A stretch of DNA of 5,217 nucleotides, taken from assembly GCA_001603615.1 (NCBI GenBank), contig LUZL01000073.1, forward strand, positions 1-5,217, written 5' to 3'. The position numbers were made by a program, and so were the translations under genes. The notes below the pieces were generated by a model. That model saw only the letters and a program-made list of their open reading frames with translations. It did not search any database and was not told where the DNA came from. Below are positions 1-5,217 of this stretch, piece after piece. The first letter of the stretch is position 1. Each line of letters opens with the position of its first letter. The DNA is from Bacteroidales bacterium Bact_20 (lineage in GTDB: Bacteria > Bacteroidota > Bacteroidia > Bacteroidales > DTU049).

Positions 1-1
1 A

Positions 2-712
2 TCATATCTCACAGAGCATAATTCAGAAGAAAATTATCGCAATTTCGCTATAGGTTCTCATCTAAACGTACATGTGAATTTTGGTATAGATTTTATCTTG
101 TACAAAAAAAATCCTTTCCTAATTGATCTACAACTCAGGTGGAATCACTACTCTAACGGAGCAATTAAAATGCCTAATGCTGGCCTTAATATCCCTGGTT
201 TACATTTATCTGTAGCTTATTATAATGATAATGTAAGTAAAAATAGACCTTTAGATAATTCAAAATTATTACAATCTAATTATCATATCTTTGGGGCATA
301 TTCTATCAAGCAAAATGCTGCTAATGATATTTATTATTCACTTATTACGACAGGATTTGAATATTATTTGTCTCCATATAATGCAGTACAATGGTCTGTA
401 GGTAGCGATATTATATGGGATAAGTCTTTACCAGATTATATAAATACCAAGAATTATGACCTAGATAAATACAAAGCAGTACCATTAAAAATTGCTCTTA
501 AAGGCGGATGGGATGTACATATAGATAAAATGGATTTAATTTTTCAAGTAGGTATATATGCGAGAAATGTAGCTTTTAAATATCAGCCTTTTTATACCAG
601 ATTTGGCTTTCGTTATTTTTTTACACCAAATTTAGGAGCACAGTTGTCACTACGTAGCCACTATGTGAAAGCTGATGCTATAGAATGGAGTTTAGTATGG
701 AGAGGAAGATAA
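2..712 (+). CDS. Acyloxyacyl hydrolase / PagL-like outer-membrane beta-barrel protein (5' partial)
   Basis: The frame is open from the left edge, so the true start and the signal peptide lie outside; 236 residues are visible. The GTG at 74 is internal, because the residues before it continue the barrel pattern. The diagnostic stretch is at 143-205: an Asn-His-Tyr-Ser-Asn-Gly segment (His codon 146-148, Ser codon 152-154), then Pro-Asn-x-Gly-x-Asn and an aromatic-rich strand. This is the active-site neighbourhood of the PagL/acyloxyacyl hydrolase family, outer-membrane enzymes that remove an acyl chain from lipid A. The rest is alternating aromatic and polar strands typical of a small barrel. 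In Pseudomonas PagL the triad is His, Ser and a Glu twelve residues after the Ser; here that position is Asn (188-190). Enzymatic activity is therefore uncertain, although Bacteroidota relatives may share the change. The 3' end overlaps the next gene, suggesting co-transcription and translational coupling. Family assignment is fairly sure, substrate is not. Confidence 0.8.
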   Translation, partial: SYLTEHNSEENYRNFAIGSHLNVHVNFGIDFILYKKNPFLIDLQLRWNHYSNGAIKMPNAGLNIPGLHLSVAYYNDNVSKNRPLDNSKLLQSNYHIFGAYSIKQNAANDIYYSLITTGFEYYLSPYNAVQWSVGSDIIWDKSLPDYINTKNYDLDKYKAVPLKIALKGGWDVHIDKMDLIFQVGIYARNVAFKYQPFYTRFGFRYFFTPNLGAQLSLRSHYVKADAIEWSLVWRGR

Positions 713-1428
713 TTAATATTTTTATTTTTTTAATTTTAACTATTTCTTGTAGCAAAGAAGAATCTTGCTACTTATCATCTGGGAGATACTCAGAAATTAA
801 AATTCAACTGAATAATTTCGATAGACTATATATAAATGGCAGAATAAATCTGGAACTAATACAAGATAGCACTAATTATCTAATATTAAAAGGTGGAGAA
901 AATTTGATTAATTCTGTAAAAATAAAAAATGAAAATAATCTACTAGATATTAAAGATTTAAATAAATGCTATTGGCTTCGCAACTATGATAACTGGATAA
1001 ACATAGAGCTACATTATAAAAATATAAATTATATCAATCCCGAAATATATGGTGATATGTTATTTAAAAATACTTGCATACAAGAGTCACTAAATATAGA
1101 AGTGTGGAATGCAGCCTTTGATATCACAGGAGAGGTAAATCTCAAAAAATTTATTTTTAGATCTCATGGCGGTATAGTAGGTCTTCACCTAAGAGGGGTT
1201 AGTGAATATATTTATACATATCTGCATGGATCAGGACCACAACATTTAGAAAATCTTTGTTCAGATACAGTGGCTGTGAATCATTCTAGCAATCAAAATA
1301 TATATATTTGTGCTGATAGTGTACTGTGGGTAGATATAAATAGCAGTGGAAATGTTTATTATAAAGGAAATCCTCAACAAAAAATTGTTAATTACCGAGG
1401 TACTGGTCAAGTAATTGAAATGAAATAA
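697..1428 (+). CDS. Lipoprotein with GIN/DUF2807-type beta-helical domain
   Basis: A 243-residue product. The chosen start is the ATG at 697: it gives a compact lipoprotein signal, MERKIINIFIFLILTISC, with basic residues at 3-4, a hydrophobic core and a lipobox (Leu-Thr-Ile-Ser-Cys, lipidated Cys18). A GGAG at 687-690 lies six bases upstream. An ATG at 685 would add four residues (MEFS) and is less natural. After the Cys comes a stretch of the form 'FDRLYINGRINLELIQ', then a segment resembling the 'gdenLi..v....nnLlI' pattern of DUF2807 (putative auto-transporter adhesin, head GIN domain) proteins. These are common surface or periplasmic lipoproteins in Bacteroidota. Later repeats are short beta-rich units, consistent with a beta-helix. 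Five further Cys follow the lipid anchor. It overlaps the upstream barrel gene by 16 bases, so both probably come from one message. The exact role is unknown; envelope location is well supported and the domain call is by pattern only. Confidence 0.72.
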   Translation: MERKIINIFIFLILTISCSKEESCYLSSGRYSEIKIQLNNFDRLYINGRINLELIQDSTNYLILKGGENLINSVKIKNENNLLDIKDLNKCYWLRNYDNWINIELHYKNINYINPEIYGDMLFKNTCIQESLNIEVWNAAFDITGEVNLKKFIFRSHGGIVGLHLRGVSEYIYTYLHGSGPQHLENLCSDTVAVNHSSNQNIYICADSVLWVDINSSGNVYYKGNPQQKIVNYRGTGQVIEMK

Positions 1429-1451
1429 ATAAGAAATGACTTAATGTCTTT

Positions 1452-2714
1452 TTATCTGATTTCTCCATTAATTATCACTTTCTCTACTTTATTAGAACCA
1501 AAATGATATGGGATGAAATCTAAATTTTTGACATTAGAATTTAAAATTAAAAAAGATGCTTTTTTACCTCTTTGAATGCTCCCAAGCTGATTTTCATACT
1601 CTAGAGCATGAGCTGCATTATAAGTAATAGCATTTAAAGCTTCTATAGGCGTTAATTTTTGATAAATAGTAGCTAAAGAAATAGCAAATTGCAAATTACC
1701 TGAAGGACTAGTCCCAGGATTATAATCACTAGCTATCACTAATGGTAGTCCAGCATCAATCATTTTTCTAGCTGGAGCAAAAGGTATTTTTAGGAAAAAA
1801 GAAACTTGTGGCAAAACTGTAGGCAAAGTTTTACTAAGTAATAGTGCACTTATTTCTTCATCTTCTATACGTTCTAAATGATCTACTGTAATAGCATTGT
1901 GAGCTATACCTAATTGCACTCCGCCATTATTACTCATTTCACTAACATGAATTCTAGGTCTTAATCCAAACTTAACTGCTGCATTCAAAATATTTTCTGT
2001 CTCCTCTAAAGTAAAAAATCCCTCATCACAAAATACATCTACATATTCAGCGAGACCTTGATTAGCAATATCAGGTATCATTTTAGAAATAATTAAATCA
2101 ATATATGCATTCCTATTATCTTTGTATTCCATTGGAATAGCATGAGCACCAAGAAAAGTAGATTTTATAGGCAGTTTAGTATATTCTTTTAATTTTTTAA
2201 TGACTCTTAACATTTTCAATTCACTTTCCAGAGATAAACCATATCCACTTTTGATTTCTAAAGCCACAGTTCCATAATTTGTAACCTCATTTACTCTCAT
2301 TAATGCAGTATAGAAAAGTTCGTCCTCAGAGGCTAATTGTACTTTTTTAGCAGAATTTAAAATGCCACCACCTTTTTTAGCAATTTCTTCATAAGAGCAA
2401 CCTTGCAACTTCATAATAAACTCCTCCTCTCTCCAAGAAGCAAAAACAATATGAGTATGACTATCTATAAACCCAGGAATAACAAATTGATTTTTTACAT
2501 CATAAATATTATCATAATTATTGTAAATTTCAGAAATATTACCTAAATCATTCATATCACCATAATCAACAATAGTATCACCTGCTACATACAAAAAAGC
2601 ATTATCTAATTTATCTATTCTATTCATTTCTGCCCCTTTTAGAGGTCTTTTAGGATAACCATCGCTAATACCTATTAATGATCCAATATTTATAAATAAA
2701 TTTTTCTTTTTCAT
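1452..2714 (-). CDS. hutI: Imidazolonepropionase (histidine degradation)
   Basis: A 420-residue, full-length member of the amidohydrolase superfamily. It hydrolyses 4-imidazolone-5-propanoate to N-formimino-L-glutamate, the third step of cytosolic histidine breakdown. All expected metal and catalytic residues are visible: the His-x-His of strand 1 (His86, His88, in DSHTHIVF), His256 with Glu259 (RIHVSEM), His279 (VDHLE) and Asp330 (ASDYNPG). Family landmarks also present are Arg95, Tyr108 in GCSYEEI, GGGI (115-118), KSGYGL (155-160), TFLGAHA with His191, and the SPSGN segment after Asp330. The N-terminal 80 residues and the C-terminal end (about 375-420) form the small beta-sandwich typical of the superfamily. 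The start at 2714 gives MKKKNLF, a usual N terminus. It lies 33 bases after hydF on the same strand and is probably co-transcribed with it. No other hut gene is in the window. There is no sign of damage. Confidence 0.96.
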   Translation of the reverse strand: MKKKNLFINIGSLIGISDGYPKRPLKGAEMNRIDKLDNAFLYVAGDTIVDYGDMNDLGNISEIYNNYDNIYDVKNQFVIPGFIDSHTHIVFASWREEEFIMKLQGCSYEEIAKKGGGILNSAKKVQLASEDELFYTALMRVNEVTNYGTVALEIKSGYGLSLESELKMLRVIKKLKEYTKLPIKSTFLGAHAIPMEYKDNRNAYIDLIISKMIPDIANQGLAEYVDVFCDEGFFTLEETENILNAAVKFGLRPRIHVSEMSNNGGVQLGIAHNAITVDHLERIEDEEISALLLSKTLPTVLPQVSFFLKIPFAPARKMIDAGLPLVIASDYNPGTSPSGNLQFAISLATIYQKLTPIEALNAITYNAAHALEYENQLGSIQRGKKASFLILNSNVKNLDFIPYHFGSNKVEKVIINGEIR

Positions 2715-2747
2715 AATTCTTAATAAATTTTTACAAAATAAATAAAA

Positions 2748-3959
2748 TTAATTTTTAATAAAGGGTTGAATAGCACGATTAAAAATACCTTTAGTATATG
2801 CTATAGTCATACCATAATTAGATACAGGTATACCAGCATCAATAGCTGGTCTGAGCCTCAGCTCTAATTGCTTACGAGTAACCACACAACCACCACATTG
2901 TATCACCATAGCATAATCTTTTATATTTTTAATATTTTCTAAACCGCTTACAACCTTAAATTCTAACTTTTTACCTGTATATTCTGAAATCCATTTGGGT
3001 ATTTTCACTCTACCTATATCATCATCACAGGTAACCTCATGAGTACAACTTTCTAAAATCAGTATTTTGTCATTATCTTTTAACTCATCTATGTGTGGAG
3101 TACCTTTGACATAATAATCAAATTCACCTTTCTTTTTTGCCAGTACTATACTGAAAGATGTAAGAGGAATGTGAGACGGTATAATACTATTAACAAATGA
3201 GAAAGCTTGACTATCAGTGATAACTAATGATGGCTCAGGTGATATAGTTTTGATAACTTTATCAACCTCTGTTTCTTTACACACAATGGCAATAGAATCA
3301 TTATCCAATACATCCCTGATAGTTTGTACTTGAGGTAATATTAATCTTCCTTCAGGAGCTTCTAAATCTATTGGAGTTATTAGTAGAACTAAACTTCCTG
3401 GATTTAAAATATCACCAATAACATTTGGAGTTTTAAAAGCACTCTCTGGAATATGCAATTTCAACACATCTATTAATGATTGTAAATCATCATTTTTAGC
3501 AGAGCAATCAATAATAGGTACATTATAAGTGTGTTTGAGTTTATCTTTTAAATCTTCAGATAATGGCTCTATATCAGACTTATTATGAACAATAATAAAA
3601 GGAATATTTCTCTTATTAAATTCATTAATTAAATTTCTTTCAATATCCTCGAAAGTATTATAAGCAATAAGTAAAATAGCGAAATCAATTAAATCTAAAG
3701 ATTCTAAAGTTTTCTGCACACGAAGCTTACCTAAATCGCCTGTATCATCTATACCAGCAGTATCTATCATTACGACAGGACCGATTTGAAAAATCTCTAT
3801 AGCTTTTCTCACAATATCAGTAGTAGTACCAGCGATATCACTCACAATGGCTATATCTTGCTTAGTGATCTTATTAATTAAAGAACTTTTTCCATAATTT
3901 CTTCTCCCATAAATTCCAATATGAGGCCTTAATTCATTTCCCTTTTTCATCTTTGACAT
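2748..3959 (-). CDS. hydF: [FeFe]-hydrogenase H-cluster maturation GTPase HydF
   Basis: A 403-residue protein. HydF is the GTPase scaffold on which HydE and HydG build the two-iron subcluster before transfer to [FeFe] hydrogenase. The GTPase domain (about 1-170) shows G1 GRRNYGKS (18-25), G2 GTTTD (44-48), G3 DTAG (66-69), G4 NKSD (126-129) and G5 SAK (153-155). A dimerisation region follows (about 180-265, including LILPQVQTIRDVLD). The C-terminal iron-sulfur domain has Cys305-x-His307, Cys355 and Cys358 (QCGGC), and the family signature NYGMTIAYTKGIF near the end. The usual motif is CxH-x(46-53)-HCxxC: spacing fits, but the His before the CxxC is Gln354. The start at 3959 (MSKMKKG) is favoured; the ATG at 3950 is a possible alternative. 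It is first in a minus-strand unit with hutI. Its hydrogenase and HydE/HydG partners are not in the window. It implies anaerobic hydrogen metabolism. Confidence 0.95.
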   Translation of the reverse strand: MSKMKKGNELRPHIGIYGRRNYGKSSLINKITKQDIAIVSDIAGTTTDIVRKAIEIFQIGPVVMIDTAGIDDTGDLGKLRVQKTLESLDLIDFAILLIAYNTFEDIERNLINEFNKRNIPFIIVHNKSDIEPLSEDLKDKLKHTYNVPIIDCSAKNDDLQSLIDVLKLHIPESAFKTPNVIGDILNPGSLVLLITPIDLEAPEGRLILPQVQTIRDVLDNDSIAIVCKETEVDKVIKTISPEPSLVITDSQAFSFVNSIIPSHIPLTSFSIVLAKKKGEFDYYVKGTPHIDELKDNDKILILESCTHEVTCDDDIGRVKIPKWISEYTGKKLEFKVVSGLENIKNIKDYAMVIQCGGCVVTRKQLELRLRPAIDAGIPVSNYGMTIAYTKGIFNRAIQPFIKN

Positions 3960-3993
3960 ATCACTATTTAGATGATTCGTTTATAATTTTTTA

Positions 3994-4001
3994 CAAATTT
4001 A
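3994..4001 (-). promoter_or_regulatory. Candidate Bacteroidota -7 box for hydF-hutI
   Basis: Read on the minus strand the sequence is TAAATTTG, a full match to the Bacteroidota sigma-70 box TAnnTTTG. It ends 34 bases before the hydF ATG, which leaves a plausible leader of about 25-30 bases. No convincing TTG element is seen about 20 bases upstream, so this rests on one box in very AT-rich DNA. Confidence 0.4.
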
Positions 4002-4220
4002 CTAAAACTAAAGAAGTGAATACATAATAATGATAAATATGATTCAAATTAATCTCAAAATAAAAAAACTTTTTAATTAATTTTCAGTTTAAAAAATTAA
4101 ATATATTATTTTAACCATTAATATAAACAAATTATTATCTTTTGAAATAATCTTTTTTGTTTTGTAGATTTACTACTATGAGGGTTTTATTTATTCTTAT
4201 TGCTTATTAAAGTAATTAAA

Positions 4221-4257
4221 GATAGGTAGTCGTTTTTGTTAAAAACGACTATCTATC
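4221..4257. repeat. Long hairpin / inverted repeat, 17-bp arms, 3-base loop
   Basis: The left arm GATAGGTAGTCGTTTTT (4221-4237) pairs with the right arm AAAAACGACTATCTATC (4241-4257) around the loop GTT. Sixteen of 17 positions match and the remaining one is a G-T wobble. In a 16% GC region this is far too long to be casual. It has no long T-run after it on the plus strand and only TTTAATT after it on the minus strand, so it is a poor classical terminator. It lies 72 bases upstream of the IS1595-like start and about 24 bases upstream of the promoter's TTG element. Possible roles are an operator or binding site for the neighbouring protein, a transposon-end structure, a dispersed repeat, or a transcription stop. 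The structure is certain; the function is not. Confidence 0.85.
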
Positions 4258-4281
4258 ATATTTAAATGTTGTAAAATAAAA

Positions 4282-4313
4282 TTGATATATGATATAAAAA
4301 ATAATTATATTTG
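4282..4313 (+). promoter_or_regulatory. Bacteroidota-type promoter for the IS1595-like gene
   Basis: TTG at 4282-4284, a 21-base spacer, then TATATTTG at 4306-4313 followed by C. This fits the Bacteroidota primary-sigma consensus (TTG, about 19-21 bases, TAnnTTTG). The ATG is only 16 bases after the box, so the leader should be roughly 5-12 bases. No Shine-Dalgarno sequence is present in the T-rich leader, which is normal for this phylum. Confidence 0.7.
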
Positions 4314-4329
4314 CAAAATTTTTGTTTTT

Positions 4330-5217
4330 ATGAAAAAAATCGTTGAACATCCCAGCGAAGTATTTTCCCTCACCAAAGAAGGTACTCGTGAATTCTATGA
4401 CAATCTCTATAATAAAATGATAGCAAATGGCTCCGATGTAGTTGACTATCAAGAGCTCAAAGCTATGTCTACTGCTCTATTGTGTCCAGATTGCAATAGC
4501 AGCCATGTAGTCAAAAATGGTTTACAAAATGAAGTACAAAACTACCGTTGCAAAGTTTGTGGCAGACAATTCAGAGTTACCACTGGCACCTTTATGTATG
4601 GCATTCACAACAAAGACAAGATGCTTGAATACATAAGATGTATGTCTGCGGGTATGAGCTTGAGGGAGTGTGCTAAGGTGGTAGGCATTTGTCTCTCTAC
4701 TAGTTTTTTCTGGAGACACAGAATATTGTGTGCTTTGCAATCTTTTGAAGATAATGTTAATTTTTTTGGTATAGTTGAATTAGAGGAGTTATTAATGAAT
4801 TATTCTGAGAAGGGAAGAAAAAAGAAAAAAACTAAAACAGAGAAAATAGTAAAAACTACTACAAAAAAATTAAAAATTAAAAAGCCAAAGAAAGTAGCAG
4901 TATTGGCTGCCACTGATAGGAGTGGAAATATTTTATTTAAAAAATTAGAAGACAACAGAGTGAGGGCAAACCACGTAGAGGAGTTTCTAAAATCTAGAAT
5001 ACCTAGCGATGCAGTGATATGTGGCAGTAATAAAAAAGCTTTTAAAACAGCTAATGCAGAACATATAAAACATAAAGAGATAACTAACAAAAACAAAATG
5101 AAGAGAGGTATATATAGTGTATCTACTGTTAATGAGAAGATTAAGGATTTTGTAAGTTGGATATATTTTAAGTTTCATGGAGTAGCTACGAAATATTTGA
5201 CAAATTACATAATGTGG
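4330..5217 (+). CDS. IS1595-family transposase-like protein, apparently lacking catalytic residues (3' partial)
   Basis: A continuous frame of 296 codons that reaches the right edge without a stop. Domains in order: an N-terminal segment (1-48); a zinc ribbon with Cys52, Cys55, Cys74 and Cys77, ending in CGRQFRVTTGT as in IS1595 transposases; a helix-turn-helix region (about 108-134, MSLRECAKVVGI then TSFFWRHRIL); a Lys-rich linker (161-188); and an RNase-H-like region with ATDRSGN (194-200) and the family C-terminal signature GVATKYLTNYIMW (284-296). Relatives usually end a few residues later. From memory of the family, the first Asp (in V-E-x-D-E) is Glu152 here, the second (in C-S-D-G-H) is Ser233, and the His-Asn/Arg pair after V-N is Ile271-Lys272. 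Activity is therefore doubtful. The start ATG at 4330 follows a strong promoter closely. Codons 18-137 are about 40% GC, the remainder about 28%. It could be a domesticated DNA-binding protein or a recently dead transposase. Confidence 0.85.
   Translation, partial: MKKIVEHPSEVFSLTKEGTREFYDNLYNKMIANGSDVVDYQELKAMSTALLCPDCNSSHVVKNGLQNEVQNYRCKVCGRQFRVTTGTFMYGIHNKDKMLEYIRCMSAGMSLRECAKVVGICLSTSFFWRHRILCALQSFEDNVNFFGIVELEELLMNYSEKGRKKKKTKTEKIVKTTTKKLKIKKPKKVAVLAATDRSGNILFKKLEDNRVRANHVEEFLKSRIPSDAVICGSNKKAFKTANAEHIKHKEITNKNKMKRGIYSVSTVNEKIKDFVSWIYFKFHGVATKYLTNYIMW

Larger units (their letters stand above)
3960..4329. other. Divergent intergenic region, very AT-rich
   Basis: This is the 370-base gap between the divergent hydF and IS1595-like genes, about 16% GC by count over 3961-4320, clearly lower than the coding sequence on either side. 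It contains the candidate hydF promoter box, the hairpin at 4221-4257 and the rightward promoter at 4282-4313. The stretch 4020-4200 shows only A/T-rich low-complexity sequence. The one small frame there (4178-4210, ten codons) has no support as a gene. No tRNA-like or other RNA-gene structure was recognised, and no transposon end could be proved because the opposite end is outside the window. Confidence 0.7.

Noticed and set aside
1433..1453. Possible bidirectional terminator between the convergent lipoprotein gene and hutI
   Set aside because: The only pairing is GAC/GTC around a 5-base loop, then a T-T mismatch and A-T pairs. The stem is too weak to call, though termination must occur near here.
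2715..2747. Separate promoter for hutI (TATTTTG on the minus strand)
   Set aside because: It is one base short of TAnnTTTG and the gap is only 33 bases; co-transcription with hydF is simpler.
4066..4104. Apparent inverted repeats in A/T-only sequence
   Set aside because: Low-complexity A/T runs pair by chance; no stem with G-C content or defined ends was found.
4178..4210. Ten-codon plus-strand frame in the intergenic region
   Set aside because: Too short, with no promoter box or conserved feature to support a leader peptide.
4249..4452. Minus-strand frame of 67 codons
   Set aside because: It is antisense to the start of the IS1595-like gene, runs through the hairpin and promoter, and has no recognisable protein pattern.
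4522..4740. Minus-strand frame of 72 codons
   Set aside because: It lies opposite the zinc-ribbon and helix-turn-helix coding region, whose plus-strand reading is clearly the real one.
4800..5178. Two minus-strand hydrophobic frames resembling membrane proteins
   Set aside because: The apparent Phe/Leu-rich segments are the complement of Lys/Glu-rich codons in the transposase-like gene; the two frames also overlap each other.

Overview
The window looks like a piece of a low-GC Bacteroidota chromosome from an organism able to live anaerobically. The evidence is an acyloxyacyl-hydrolase-type barrel overlapping a GIN-domain lipoprotein, two promoter boxes of the Bacteroidota form TAnnTTTG, an [FeFe]-hydrogenase maturation GTPase (HydF), and high AT content throughout. 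No species can be named from this sequence.

Layout. (1) Positions 2-712 (+) hold the 3' part of a PagL/acyloxyacyl-hydrolase-like outer-membrane protein. It overlaps the start of a lipoprotein with a DUF2807/GIN-type fold (697-1428, +). (2) Converging on these from the right is a two-gene minus-strand unit: hydF (3959-2748), then 33 bases later hutI (2714-1452, imidazolonepropionase). The two convergent units are only 23 bases apart. (3) A 370-base intergenic region at 3960-4329 is about 16% GC. It holds a probable hydF promoter box, a striking 17-bp hairpin (4221-4257), and a very good Bacteroidota promoter facing right. (4) From 4330 to the right edge runs an uninterrupted reading frame for an IS1595-family transposase-like protein. 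It is cut by the window edge, probably only a few residues before its end.

How the parts relate. The first pair is an envelope unit: an outer-membrane barrel plus a surface or periplasmic lipoprotein. The second pair joins H-cluster assembly for hydrogen metabolism with one step of histidine breakdown. Histidine fermentation could supply reductant, but that functional link is inference.

The most interesting item is the IS1595-like gene. Its zinc ribbon, helix-turn-helix and C-terminal family signature are intact. However, the residues at all the expected DDE-type catalytic positions appear to be replaced (Glu152, Ser233, Ile271/Lys272). The gene keeps an open frame, has a strong host-type promoter, and sits 72 bases downstream of a long perfect-loop hairpin. 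Its base composition drops sharply, from about 40% to about 28% GC, just after the DNA-binding half. This fits a transposase-derived DNA-binding protein that no longer transposes, or an early stage of decay. It is the best candidate here for something undescribed, but no complete novel system is demonstrated.
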